DNA of 64,000 bases from Granulibacter bethesdensis CGDNIH1. GTDB lineage: Bacteria; Pseudomonadota; Alphaproteobacteria; Acetobacterales; Acetobacteraceae. Positions 50,301 through 57,814 of the stretch are shown piece by piece. Under the pieces are notes generated by a model, which made no database searches, had not been told where the DNA came from, and saw nothing but the letters and a program-made list of their open reading frames with translations. Within the stretch, counting starts at the first letter, position 1. Each line of letters begins with the position of its first letter. The translations under genes were made by a program, and so were the position numbers. The DNA is taken from assembly GCF_000014285.2 (NCBI RefSeq), contig NC_008343.2:1514501-1578500 (forward strand), written 5' to 3'.

Positions 50301-52985
50301 ATTAGTCACACCGGCAAATATGATACCAGCATAAGTGCCGTTGATATAAGCATTTGCAGCGGTATTGTTAACAACACCGCCACCCATGCTGATTGCCGTA
50401 GATTTACTTGTAATAGTTCCAGAATTATTTACTTCATTAAAAATATCTACAGTATAAATATTAACGCCCATACCAAACTGAGTATTGGTAGCGTTAATTG
50501 TTCCAGCATTATTAATGGTACCGGAATACGCACCAAGACCAAAAGCACCACCCTGAATAGAACCAGCCACGCTGTTAGTGGCATAAGCTCCGGTGCCATT
50601 CAGATAAACACCGCTGTTATTAATGTTAGATGATAGAATAGAACCACTATTATATAGGCTATTATTAGAGCCACCAAGATTAACTGCATCGTTTTGAGCA
50701 GTAATACCGCCAATATTGGTAACAACGTTTCCAGCGCCACTAGAGGTGACACCAAAATTATTACCCGTTGCCTGGATCTTTCCGGCTGCATTATTGGTGA
50801 TAACAGCATTGCCGGACAAAGAAACAGCGTTAGTCGAAATAACAGTACCACTGTTAATAAAGGTAGCACCTGTCCCAGTTGACCAAATAGCATACTGGTT
50901 ACCTGTCGTGGCGACAGAAGCTCCGGTAGCGTTGATAAAAACACCGGTTCCTGCAATGACGACACCATTCGTAGCAGACAATAAACCTGCGTTGGTGACA
51001 GTACCACTGGTAGTAAATGAGTTAAAACTACCGCCACCATTGATTGTCCACGTAGCTCCTGCATCGACAGTAGCGTTCTGGAAGCCGAGATATTGCGTGC
51101 CGATACCACTGATCGTGCCGACGGAGGCTCCGGAAAGGAATTCGAGTGTGTTAGTCCCGGCATTATTGGCCGTAACGCTTCCCGTGATCTGGGAGCTGAC
51201 ACCCAGCTGAAGCAGGTTGATACCGTTACCCTGCAGGGCAATAGCCGGGCCAGAAGAACCTATGATAGTACCGTAATTGGCAACCGTGCCAGCCAAAGCA
51301 GAGACGATACCGGTGGTGCCACCAGAGATGTATCCACCCACCTGGTTGGTGATATTGGCATTGCCGGCTGCACTGATACCGAAAGCACCACCCTTGATGG
51401 TACCGCTGTTCAGAATGCTCTGCACCAGAGTCGTGCTGGTGAACTGAATGCCGATTGAATCACCGACAATGGTCGCAGAAGCCCCCGTATTCGTAAGAGA
51501 CCCTGCTGCCATCACAACACCGGTGCTGGCGCTGGTAATAAGCCCGGAATTAGTCAGCCGATTTAATGCATCAGCATTGAGGATGACGGCGCCTTTGCCA
51601 TAGGTGGAATTATTACCGATAAGCGTTCCGGCATTTATAATAGTGCCAGTATCCATGCCGAGACCAGCCCAGCCGCCCGATATCGTAGCTCCTGAGCTAT
51701 TCGTGGCATAATTGGCAGCATTGCCGTTTAAATAAGCACCTGCATTGGAAGTGCTCGAAGAAATAATTTTACCAGAATTATACAGACTACCGATATTATA
51801 ACTATGAATAGCATCATTTGTTGCAGTGACAGTACCACTATTAATAATAGTATTATTTGCGGTGCCGGAAGCATTAATAGCAAAACGGGTAGCATCTGTT
51901 GCCTGGATCAATCCCGACGAATTATTTGTAACAATAACAATATCACCGCCGATACTGATACCATTCCCACCTATAATAGTACCACTGTTACTGATACTAG
52001 CACCCCCAGAGCCAATAATAGCACGAGTAGCGCCAGATATATATCCACCAACCTGATTAGAAACAAACAGACTGCCGGCAGAGCTGATACCAAACACTCC
52101 CCCCGTCACAGTCCCACTATTAGTAATGGTGCCGTTACCAAATACAGCCCCGGCCCCACTAACAGTAAAAATAACACCGATGGAGGTCCCCCCAATAGAA
52201 CCAGTGTTATTAATATTGCCAGCACCCATATAAACAGCAGTATCAGCGCTGGTAATACGGCCCGTGTTGTTCAAAGAATTGATGGTATCGGTACTAAAAA
52301 TGGTTACACCGCGGCCACCTGGTGAATTGGTCGCATTAATCGAACCAGAATTGAAAATTGTGCCTGAGTACATACCCAGACCAAAGTTACCACCCTGGAT
52401 AAAGGCTCCCACGCTGTTGGTTGCATAGTTTCCGCTGCCATTAAGATAGGCACCACTGTTACCAGCATTACGTGAAACTAATGAACCAGCGTTACTGAGG
52501 TAATTATTATTTCCACCTAAATTCACAGCATCTGTTGCTGCGGTAATGCCACCAGCATTAACAACAGTACCATTGGTGGATACGGTTACGCCAAAATTAG
52601 CGTCGAGACCAGTGATAGTACCATTAGAATTGTTGGTAATGCTGGAGCTATCACCGGCAAAGATGCCACCTGCCCCCGATATGCTACCACTATTGTTGAC
52701 GGTTCCCTGGGCGCCCATCTGGATGCCCCAATAGGCAGCGTTACCGCTGCCACCACTAATGGATGCCGCAGTCACATTGTTGATAAGGCCGCCACCCGCC
52801 AGACTGATGCCCGTCGTGGTGCCCGAGACAGCACCGCTGTTGTTAATGGTCCAGAGTGTTGTTAGAGCACTTGCTACCCCCACCCCGTTGGTATTTGAAA
52901 CGGCGACACCAGGGTTGATATAAATCGGGTTCGTATAGGCGTTAGTTAGAATAACACCCGAAGTGGTTGAAGTAAGATTGCTCAT
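41310..52985 (-). CDS. Giant beta-repeat surface protein with C-terminal Hint domain
   Basis: 3,891 residues. Nearly all of it is Asn/Ser/Gly/Thr-rich repeats of the form NxGTIxGxxxGI, likely a very long right-handed beta-helix. About nine modules carry GTNTLELLSGASxGTISGIG-type motifs ending in GATW. The last ~204 residues are a Hint_2 (hedgehog/intein-like) domain starting at Cys3688 (CYVHGTLILTDRGEVPVEDL) with LLVSPLHAMFIDG later. Hint_2 domains end many large acetobacterial proteins and may cleave or modify the chain. No N-terminal Sec signal is evident. Adhesin or surface-layer function is inferred. Its promoter must lie in the AT-rich 52986-53400 stretch. Confidence 0.88.
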   Translation of the reverse strand: MSNLTSTTSGVILTNAYTNPIYINPGVAVSNTNGVGVASALTTLWTINNSGAVSGTTTGISLAGGGLINNVTAASISGGSGNAAYWGIQMGAQGTVNNSGSISGAGGIFAGDSSSITNNSNGTITGLDANFGVTVSTNGTVVNAGGITAATDAVNLGGNNNYLSNAGSLVSRNAGNSGAYLNGSGNYATNSVGAFIQGGNFGLGMYSGTIFNSGSINATNSPGGRGVTIFSTDTINSLNNTGRITSADTAVYMGAGNINNTGSIGGTSIGVIFTVSGAGAVFGNGTITNSGTVTGGVFGISSAGSLFVSNQVGGYISGATRAIIGSGGASISNSGTIIGGNGISIGGDIVIVTNNSSGLIQATDATRFAINASGTANNTIINSGTVTATNDAIHSYNIGSLYNSGKIISSSTSNAGAYLNGNAANYATNSSGATISGGWAGLGMDTGTIINAGTLIGNNSTYGKGAVILNADALNRLTNSGLITSASTGVVMAAGSLTNTGASATIVGDSIGIQFTSTTLVQSILNSGTIKGGAFGISAAGNANITNQVGGYISGGTTGIVSALAGTVANYGTIIGSSGPAIALQGNGINLLQLGVSSQITGSVTANNAGTNTLEFLSGASVGTISGIGTQYLGFQNATVDAGATWTINGGGSFNSFTTSGTVTNAGLLSATNGVVIAGTGVFINATGASVATTGNQYAIWSTGTGATFINSGTVISTNAVSLSGNAVITNNAAGKIQATGNNFGVTSSGAGNVVTNIGGITAQNDAVNLGGSNNSLYNSGSILSSNINNSGVYLNGTGAYATNSVAGSIQGGAFGLGAYSGTINNAGTINATNTQFGMGVNIYTVDIFNEVNNSGTITSKSTAISMGGGVVNNTAANAYINGTYAGIIFAGVTNGSTTLVGNGSVNNTGTILGGNIGITSVGSISVNNSGIISGANQGIIAAGTIFVTNQAGGTISGANNAVSGSTGTISNAGTIQGNGVTLLSGNGGFVTNSASGLIQSGNNWAVQINNGNNTVNNAGKITGSGDGVHLGGNNATTLTNSNTLINTGTIQGGGVGSNGAALDGYGNTATNSGLISGGNAITMGAGGINNSGTITATNPNGGLGVSIQDVNVTNSLVNTGAISSVGTGVLLGAGSVQNNGTSAAISGAAYGILFTGSSLVTGSVTTIVTGTVTNSGTILSGNNAISAAGAVAVSNLSTGLISSAGSFGIQSALSATVNNSGTIQANNYAISAAGSLIVTNQVGGTISGSSRAIFGSAGANIYNAGLINGGGISLSSGGGTFTNIASATVRATLVSADFAVKFDGAGNYVRNDGTILGLSDAVNLGSTLVASAVGNNTLINTGLLQTQGTYTSGAFLHGTGNYISNAASGTVIGGGWGLGMDSGTIDNAGLVTVALTSTGKGLAVFGTNGAVNNTGTVTSQSTAVVMGGGTLNNTASAAVISGNSYGVQFISASASGVVVNSGTIQGGVFGISVAGNAIVTNQASGYISGGSTGIVSSLPGTVVNSGTIIGSSGTAIVMQGTGANLVQLGVSSQITGNVTANTAGTNTLELLSGASTGVISGIGTQYIGFQSVTIDSGANWAINGTNTIAQSASLINSGSISVASNLTIAGSMSNASTAKLAGNVALVSNGTITNAGTINGQINGGGTNAVLLNTGTVLQTGTIAVSLGSGGTVTNSGLISNAGGTAVYLGGTGTNILNLNNSVGIVGSVIAAGGLNRLNMFGGQAGNLPTISGIGSTIVGFNQITAASNANWNLTGSNSIDSTVTFAANAATLTNTGTFTGKINLGFSSTLSNVGTLNPDSTGTVISMGVSSNRLILVPTAVLSGTVNAQGTLNYLELASGSTTGTISGIGTQYVGINTQIDQNANWVMSGTNSFVPGLTLNVMGTLINRSTLVSTGSIINSGFIVNSSAIYGGISFVGSGAITNALSSAIINSNGAAISGQASSVTNEGTLFGHRSGTVAGYGISFQAGGTIINSGPVSGDDSAIMINGAAGTITNIGAITGVTSYGIGLLNGGYVSNASGVVISGGLIGIYATGAAATIVNDANASIAGTSGSGVAINLQAGGTITNAGSIGGAGGTAVIFGGSGQNLLQLLAGAQFTGLVMGGTTAQNTLSLLSSSNAGVISGIGTSYTNFQNVTVGSGASWSLSGSNSIAAGYTVTNSGLLTNAGVFNNSGTISNTTVGTLSGGVTLSNNGLLINSGSVIGTIVGSGSNNTITNYGTVTPAGATAIAMGGAGINLLQLGVRSQINGVATANSSGTNTLELFSGASAGTINGSNFVGFQTGSIDAGAVWTISGNGNFTSLVNNGALTNQGSLSAAQGIILNTSTASLTNANTATISNAASNLYAITASGSGGVINNSGTIQALGIGAVGAITLLSSGTITNNASAQIISNGTGFVVNIGGTNNYVQNAGLIKGGSDAVNLGGNSTLINAGTLQTTGTATSGAFLHDSGNSISNTGLVLGGGFGLGMDGGTINNAGTIIASNSTFGRGATFFLANASNQLINTGAISSASTAVIMGAGTIQNTGTSARISGAAYGVLFISSAAAGNVQNTGTIQGGTYGISAAGSLNVTNQLSGYISGNIGIIVQQPATINTNGTIIGSSGTAIAMNGNGSNLLQVGVAAQISGVATANIAGNNTLELLAGSSAGTISGSQIAGFQTGIVDTTATWTMSGNNTNFTSFTNNGNLTNTGTLAATNGIIIVGSGVIQNAITSSITNTGTQYAAIQSNGTGATVINSGNITSYKAISLSGNGHITNAAGGLIQSTVTTGGTFGITAAGTGNVLVNNGTIIAFTDGANLGSGGGNTLQNTGRISSNGGSFSGVYMNGTGNFATNSATGLVQGGNYGIGMYSGTVSNAGSINASNAQYGMGVNIFSADNSNLLNNTGTITGGNSAVWMGGGSITNAASAVLSGATVGIVFVTAAGTGLVNNSGSIKGGNIGISAAGSLIVTNQAGGTISGSLQAIIGSGGASINNSGTITGSNAISISGGFVTITNNSSGFIQTTDPASHAIDASGTTNNYIVNNGTISGFNDGIHTYGTGSLYNTGSIISSSNSNAGAYLTGNTTNNYATNSSTGSISGGWAGLGMDAGTIINAGTLVGTNVAYGKGVVFQNVNASNLLTNSGSITSASTGVVMGAGSIQNMGASAIIVGNSIGVQFTGTTLTQSILNSGTIKGGAFGITAAGNANITNQVGGYISGGTTGIVSALAGTVANYGTIIGSSGPAIALQGSGINLVQLGVSSQITGSVTANSAGTNTLELLSGASAGTISGIGTQYLGFQNATVDAGATWSFAGSNSIASSTVLTNSGTINNTGTLAGVITMTSGAALTNAVGANIGNGTFSPAIVSTGTSVNVVNNGTILGGQPQSTLISLGASSTLSNGGLLQGSGANAIIIAAGLNASITNSGTIIANNTSNTAVQMVSGTFNNAGLLRSDFAFSNGISASGIATVSNSGTISAAGAFGQAIVLTAGGTVINTGSVAAQIVAGVTRTAINFGAGNSRLAITSGSSIRGNVVAAGTGNVLELDGAGTTLSGFGTQYTGFQTINVKGDGWVLADTLTNTNILMQTNGTVTVSQTLDSSNTITLGGTSSAGVGSGNIIISTPGTALAATVSDFGNGESITLMGLASQASDVVDVVSNGGNVFLILSHVASDGTKTQYYSIKLDPNAHDQNYKMRQAQGGNGVTVYDDGTPCYVHGTLILTDRGEVPVEDLQIGDHVITAGEAVRPIRWLGRRSYNGRFIQGRRDVLPVRIRQGALDGVLPKRDLLVSPLHAMFIDGVLVPAGRLVNGVSIVQEQHVETVSYVHIELDTHDVVFAEGAASESYVEDNNRSMFHNAHTYTGKGAAKVKARGRKRNGVAVARYCAPRVEDGRQLEAIRMRLIEHEVYQEMKAFALSA
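43128..43560 (-). repeat. Long direct repeat within the giant gene, copy A
   Basis: This segment is nearly identical, without gaps, to 51051-51483. The offset is 7,923 bp (2,641 codons). Similarity decays but continues to about 43790. Encodes the module from TVDAGATW-type motif through SGGTTGIVSALAGTVANYGT. Confidence 0.9.
51051..51483 (-). repeat. Long direct repeat within the giant gene, copy B
   Basis: Partner of 43128-43560. A few scattered substitutions only. Recombination between the two would delete 7,923 bp and keep the reading frame. Confidence 0.9.
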
Positions 52986-53400
52986 TATAAATCCACCCTA
53001 AACTAACCCAATAAGATTCAATTTTCATATAGCAGATATCAGTTTTTGGATTTTTACATAAAAATGGGTTTAAAAACAAGAGATAATATTATTTATGATT
53101 TGTTATTTTAAATAATTAAAACTTTAACTTTATTTTTGCTTTTGACGCACTTTTCTACTTTACATCAATAAATTTCTCCTCTGGTTAAAGAAAATTTCCT
53201 TTAGATGTCAATATTAATTTTAATTAATATAAATAAATTATTTTCAAAATTATTTTTATTAAATAATAATAAATTAATTTTTTTGAATTATTTCATTTTA
53301 GATTTTTAAAAATTTTCTAATGTAAATTTAATAATACGAATAAATAATTTTGACGTGTTTAAAATATTTTGTATTTTATATAGAAACTTACAGGTGAATA
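52986..53400. promoter_or_regulatory. Extremely AT-rich divergent promoter region
   Basis: 415 bp made mostly of A and T (for example TTTTAATTAATATAAATAAA), far from the GC-rich composition of the core genes around. It separates the giant gene from the phosphatase pseudogene and must hold both promoters. Such tracts are typical targets of nucleoid silencers and of transferred DNA. Confidence 0.7.
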
Positions 53401-54179
53401 ATGAGATTTAAGTTTCACATTTTACTTGCGCTATGCATTCTCTCTACCACCCTTTCGTAACATCCTGCTTCAGCCCAGACAATGACTCTTAGAAAAGTCG
53501 TTGCGCTGGTTCGGCACAGCATACGCTCCCAGGATATAGGTGCTCCAAACAGCCTGGCTGCCCCTTATTCGCCACTTAACTGGCCGACCTACGGGGTATC
53601 GAAGGGTAACCTGACCGCGACAGGAACGGCCTTTGCCAAAAATATGGGAGGATATTATGCGGATCTGTACGCTACGCTTGGATTAAAGGCTGCATCACAA
53701 TGCCCCCCAACAAGTAACGGGGTCTTTGTGTGGTCCGACAACAGAACACCACGTACTATAGCAACCGGAACCGCTTTCTTGACTGGTGCTTTTCCCGGTT
53801 GTGGATTATCAGCGCATTTTTACCAGTCAACTTCCAATGATCCACTTTTTTATTATAATAATATAAGCCTCACAGCCGGAACACCCAGCCTTAGCATCGC
53901 CCCACAGATGAATGTGATGATGCAAATCATGGGAGCCCCGGCTGGAGACACTTATACAAGTTCCAATAATCCTTGTAATTCCTCAACCTCCCCCCCTTCG
54001 CAAACCACTTGCGCAGATGTCGGAGATTATGCAGATGAATTCAGGCTGCAATATGCTTCCGGCCTGTCAGTCAACAATATTGCCTGGGGAAGCTGGAGCT
54101 CCCTTGGCATTGCCAAACAACAGATACTGAACGAAATTCAGCTTTATACTCAGTGGTATATGGCAGATTACAGAGCTCA
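53401..54179 (+). pseudogene. Histidine acid phosphatase, 5' part (nonsense and IS-disrupted)
   Basis: The frame opens with a signal peptide, MRFKFHILLALCILSTTLS, then hits TAA (53458-53460), and continues HPASAQTMTLRKVVALVRHS. ASAQ is a good signal-peptidase site, so the stop falls inside the signal peptide; CAA to TAA would explain it. The phosphatase signature RHSIRS (RHGxRxP-like) follows, then about 230 residues. The frame is cut at 54179 by an insertion sequence. Removing the IS and one TCA copy joins it in frame to 55121. An internal ATG at 53482 could still start a cytoplasmic fragment. Confidence 0.88.
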
Positions 54180-55117
54180 GAGCCCGACCGAAAATTGAGT
54201 TGAGCGATTTCAGTCAGTTGTGATTCACCGGGGGTTGCGAAGACCACGGGGATCACATGGGCTGGACCGAAACCGCTCGCCGGAGACATGACAGAAGAGG
54301 GCTGCGGTACGCAAGCGACTGCACCGATGGGGAATAGGCGCTGGTTGCTCCGTTTCTGGCCCGAACGACGAAGGTAGGCCGCCCGCGGCTCCACCGGGCA
54401 CGGGATGTGTGGAACGCGATCCAGTACCTCGCAGCGACGGGGTGCCAGTGGGCGCAGTTGCCCCGGGACTTTCCGCCGTTCACGACGGTGCAGTATCATT
54501 TCTACCGGATGCGCGACAGCGGCCTGCTCGATGCGATCAACGCGGTGCTGGTGACCGGGGTGCGGGTCGCGGAGGGCCGCGAGGCCGAACCGACGGCAGG
54601 CATCATCGACAGCCAGTCGGTCAAGACCACCGAGGCCGGTGGGCCGCGCGGCTATGACGCCGGCAAAAAGATAAAGGGGCGAAAGCGTCACGTCGCGACC
54701 GATACGGCAGGCAATCTGCTCGACGGACTGGTCCGTCCTGCCGACATCCAGGATCGCGATGGCGCGCCGGAACTCATCGCACGCTGCCGGGACGCCTATC
54801 CGTCGCTGTCACGCCTCTTTGCCGATGGCGGCTATGCCGGACAGAAGCTGGCGACCGCCATCGAGCATCTCGACCGCCTCGCAATCGAGATCGTCAAGCG
54901 CTCCGACGCCCATCGCCCTTCGACTTCGCTCAGGAGAGCCTTCGTCGTCCTGCCCCGCCGATGGGTGATCGAGCGCACCATTGCGTGGCTCAATCGATGC
55001 CGCCGCCTCGCCAAGGACTGGGAGGCAACCATCGCCTCATCCGAAGCGTGGCTCCTCATCGCTTCCATCAGGCGAATGACCCGACGCATCGCAAAGATCG
55101 AATTATGAGTCGGGCTC
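54180..55117 (+). mobile_element. IS5-family (IS1031-type) insertion sequence, 938 bp
   Basis: Ends are inverted repeats starting GAGCCCGAC on both sides (left GAGCCCGACCGAAAATT, right complement GAGCCCGACTCATAATT). It is flanked by the direct repeat TCA at 54177-54179 and 55118-55120, fitting the TNA target of the IS1031 subgroup of IS5, first found in acetic acid bacteria. The length and single-transposase layout also fit. It sits inside a histidine acid phosphatase gene. Confidence 0.9.
54257..55108 (+). pseudogene. IS1031-type transposase with in-frame amber codon
   Basis: From the ATG at 54257 the frame reads MGWTETARRRHDRRGLRYAS then DCTDGE, then TAG at 54335-54337 (codon 27), then ALVAPFLARTTKVGRPRL and on without a break to 55108. 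Related transposases have Trp at this place (E-W-A), so TGG to TAG is the simple explanation. DDE-type elements follow: IIDSQSVKTTEAGG, FADGGYAGQKLA, and RRWVIERTIAWLNRCRRL. A GTG at 54407 could start a shorter protein lacking the N-terminal DNA-binding part. Confidence 0.88.
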
Positions 55118-55604
55118 TCAGACGAATGGGGTCGCCAACGGCACCTTTCGTTCCGAAAATATCGCCAACCAGATCGCGCTGGCTTTGTCTCAGGTAACCA
55201 CTCCTGGAACATCCGGGGGGCCGCCTACTGCACGTTTGGTTCTGTTTGTAGGACACGATTCCACGGTCCAGGCTCTGGGCAGCCTGATGAATGCAAGCTG
55301 GACCTCTCCGGATGGCGTCAGTAACGATTCACCTCCTGTCTCCGGTTTTGTTTTTGAGCTTTATAGCGATAGCAGTGGCAATTTCTTTGTCCGCCCCCGT
55401 TTTATTGCCGCAACACTTGACCAGATGAGGCAAAACCGGCGCCTGACCGCCAATGGCAGCAATAATCCCGGCAACAGCACTCTTATCATTCCCGGTTGCA
55501 CGACACAGAGTGTCGACAGATGCAGCGCCAGCACATTCATCAGCATATTGAATACCGCCATTGCCAGCACAGGCATCACGCCTTCGGCGGTGCCATATAA
55601 CTGA
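55118..55604 (+). pseudogene. Histidine acid phosphatase, 3' part
   Basis: After the IS the phosphatase frame resumes: TNGVANGTFRSENIANQIAL, then RLVLFVGHDSTVQALGSL, whose GHD carries the C-terminal catalytic His-Asp of the family. It ends at 55604 (ITPSAVPYN). There is no ribosome site after the IS, so it is unlikely to be translated as a useful protein. Cysteine pairs (PGCTTQSVDRC) fit a periplasmic origin. Confidence 0.85.
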
Positions 55605-55646
55605 GTATCGGCTTATCGCGGCTTTTTTTTACCCTAGAATGTATAG

Positions 55647-57725
55647 ATGACAACAACCACCACGAATTCCGGAACCATCAGCACAGGAATCGTCACTGTT
55701 TCCGGTTCCGAAATATACACCAACACCACAACGGGGCTGATCACTGTTCCGGTAACCGGAACAGAATATGGTGCCGGGATCATCAACAGTGGCACCATCC
55801 TCAACAACGCAGCCAGCACCGGGGCCACGACGGCCGTTTCATTGAATGACACCGGCAGTGTGGCAGGCAGCGCCACGAACATCGACAATAATCAAGGCGC
55901 CCTGATTCAGGGGACGGATTATGGTCTGGATATCGAAGCGGCTTCTTCATCCCTGACCCTCAGCATTACCAACCAGGGGACCATTCTCGGCGGTGCCGGA
56001 GATGGTAGTACAAATGGCGTTGCCATTTATGGCATTGCCAACACCACCCTTGTGAACAACACAGGGGGCGTGATTTCAGGGGATGATACCGGCATCAGGC
56101 TTGGTGTGCCTGCCGCCAATACCTCTCCGGTTTCTTATAGTATCACCAATTATGGAACCATCACCGGTATCAATAACACCGGGATCGATCTGGCATCCGG
56201 CGGCACAGTCACCAATAATCATGGTGCAGTGATCAGGGGTTACTGGGCCGGGGTGGCCATGGTGGCAAACAGTTCCCACAACTCGGTGACAACGGGCGGC
56301 ACTGTTATCACCGATGGTACAATCATCGGTCAGAATAACATCGCCATTCAGTTGGCGGCGCCGGTTTCTATGGAGCCTTATAGCAATCAGGTACAGATCG
56401 GTACCGATGCCGTGTTTGAGGGGATCGTGGATGGCGGCGTCCCCGCCAGCAGCACAGTGGCATCAAGCGCTTTAGTATTGATGGCAGCGACCTCTTCCGA
56501 CACCAACAAGACCGGAAAACTCAGCGGCATCGGCACGGAGTTCGTGAACTTCAGCGCCCTTTCGCTCGCCAATGGAGCAGGCTGGATTATCGACGGAGGG
56601 CTGGACAGTATCAGCACCGTCTCACTTGGGGCCGCCTCTGAACTGACGCTGGCTGGTACAGGCACTCTCACCTCCAGCCAGACGATTGCGTTCAATAATG
56701 GCGGTTCCAGACTGAGACTTGGGACCGGATACGCCCTGAATGCCGGGAACCTGCAACTCGGTCAGGGGGCGGATACCATCCAGGTGGCGGATCAGTCTTT
56801 CAACCTGACCGCCGGGAGCGGTGCCCTGACCTTTATTGCCGGCTCGGGAAAAAGCACCATTACGGGCGGTTCCGGTGCCCTGACTTTCACTGGCGGAAGC
56901 GGTGCCAGCACCGTCACAAGCGGCGCTGGCGGAGGCACCCTCTCCGGCGGAAGCGATGGCGGCAATCTGCTTGTCGCGGGTGGAGGCAACACGCAACTCC
57001 GTGCAGCAGGCAATGGCGATCAGTTGTTTGGTGCCAGCCATGGCAGTTCCACCCTGATCGGTGCGGCCAACGGTCAGGTCAGCCTGGTTGGCGGGACCGG
57101 TACCGCACTCATCGTTGCCGGCTCAGGCGGGGGTGCCATTTATGCCGGCTCGGGTAGCAGCACTGTATTTGGCAGCAATGCAGGCGGATTGGTCGGAACG
57201 GGCACCGGCAACAGTCTGCTGGTCAATATGGGACGCAGCACAATTGCCGGAGAAACCGGCACCAGCACCATATTCGGCAGCCAATCCGGACAGAACACGG
57301 TATTCGGTGGAACCGGTGCCATGCAGCTTGCCGAAACCGGAGGCAGCAATCTCGTGATGGGCGGAGGCGGTGCCATGACCCTGTTTGGTGGCGTTGGCAA
57401 CGATACCATCCTCACCGGCCAAGGCGGGATCATGACGGCTTTCCTCGGTGGCAATCAGAATTTGGTGGGTCTGGGGAGTGCCAACACCACGGTCGTGGCA
57501 GGCTCAGGCAGCGATGTTTTCGCCGTTACCGCCGGTGCGGGCGGCGGTACAACAACGATTTATGATTTCGACCCCAGCAAGGATAAAATCGGACTGTTCG
57601 GCTACCAACCCTCCGAGATCAGCCAGAACGTTACCAATGGCTCGTTGCAAATTTCGCTCTCTGATCACACCGTCATCACACTGTCCGGCGTGACCAACGC
57701 ACAGGGAAGCATCCTGGCCACCTGA
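55647..57725 (+). CDS. Beta-repeat / degenerate RTX-type surface protein
   Basis: 692 residues. The N-terminal half has the same NSGTI-type beta repeats as the giant protein and the shared motif KLSGIGTEFVNFSALSLANG. The C-terminal half is a long run of Gly-rich nonapeptide-like repeats (GGSGASTVTSGAGGGTLSGG, GGVGNDTILTGQGG) ending in IYDFDPSKDKIGLFGY, like RTX/hemolysin-type calcium-binding secreted proteins. Few repeats keep the Asp needed for calcium. No Sec signal, so type I secretion is plausible. The ribosome site is weak. Confidence 0.8.
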   Translation: MTTTTTNSGTISTGIVTVSGSEIYTNTTTGLITVPVTGTEYGAGIINSGTILNNAASTGATTAVSLNDTGSVAGSATNIDNNQGALIQGTDYGLDIEAASSSLTLSITNQGTILGGAGDGSTNGVAIYGIANTTLVNNTGGVISGDDTGIRLGVPAANTSPVSYSITNYGTITGINNTGIDLASGGTVTNNHGAVIRGYWAGVAMVANSSHNSVTTGGTVITDGTIIGQNNIAIQLAAPVSMEPYSNQVQIGTDAVFEGIVDGGVPASSTVASSALVLMAATSSDTNKTGKLSGIGTEFVNFSALSLANGAGWIIDGGLDSISTVSLGAASELTLAGTGTLTSSQTIAFNNGGSRLRLGTGYALNAGNLQLGQGADTIQVADQSFNLTAGSGALTFIAGSGKSTITGGSGALTFTGGSGASTVTSGAGGGTLSGGSDGGNLLVAGGGNTQLRAAGNGDQLFGASHGSSTLIGAANGQVSLVGGTGTALIVAGSGGGAIYAGSGSSTVFGSNAGGLVGTGTGNSLLVNMGRSTIAGETGTSTIFGSQSGQNTVFGGTGAMQLAETGGSNLVMGGGGAMTLFGGVGNDTILTGQGGIMTAFLGGNQNLVGLGSANTTVVAGSGSDVFAVTAGAGGGTTTIYDFDPSKDKIGLFGYQPSEISQNVTNGSLQISLSDHTVITLSGVTNAQGSILAT

Positions 57726-57814
57726 TTTCCCGACCCCCGATTTGGCAGGCTGATCTCCCTGCTACTTTAACGTGACGCTTCCTGAGGTTGCCGAAACCTG
57801 ATCAGACGAAACGA

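Noticed and set aside
41490-52734. Many plus-strand frames over the giant gene
   Set aside because: Thr/Asn/Val-rich antisense readings of the beta-repeat sequence, without ribosome sites or family matches.
53482-54198. A free-standing short phosphatase gene starting at 53482
   Set aside because: The signal peptide and family length begin at 53401, and the last codons (SPTEN) are read from the IS; it is a broken gene.
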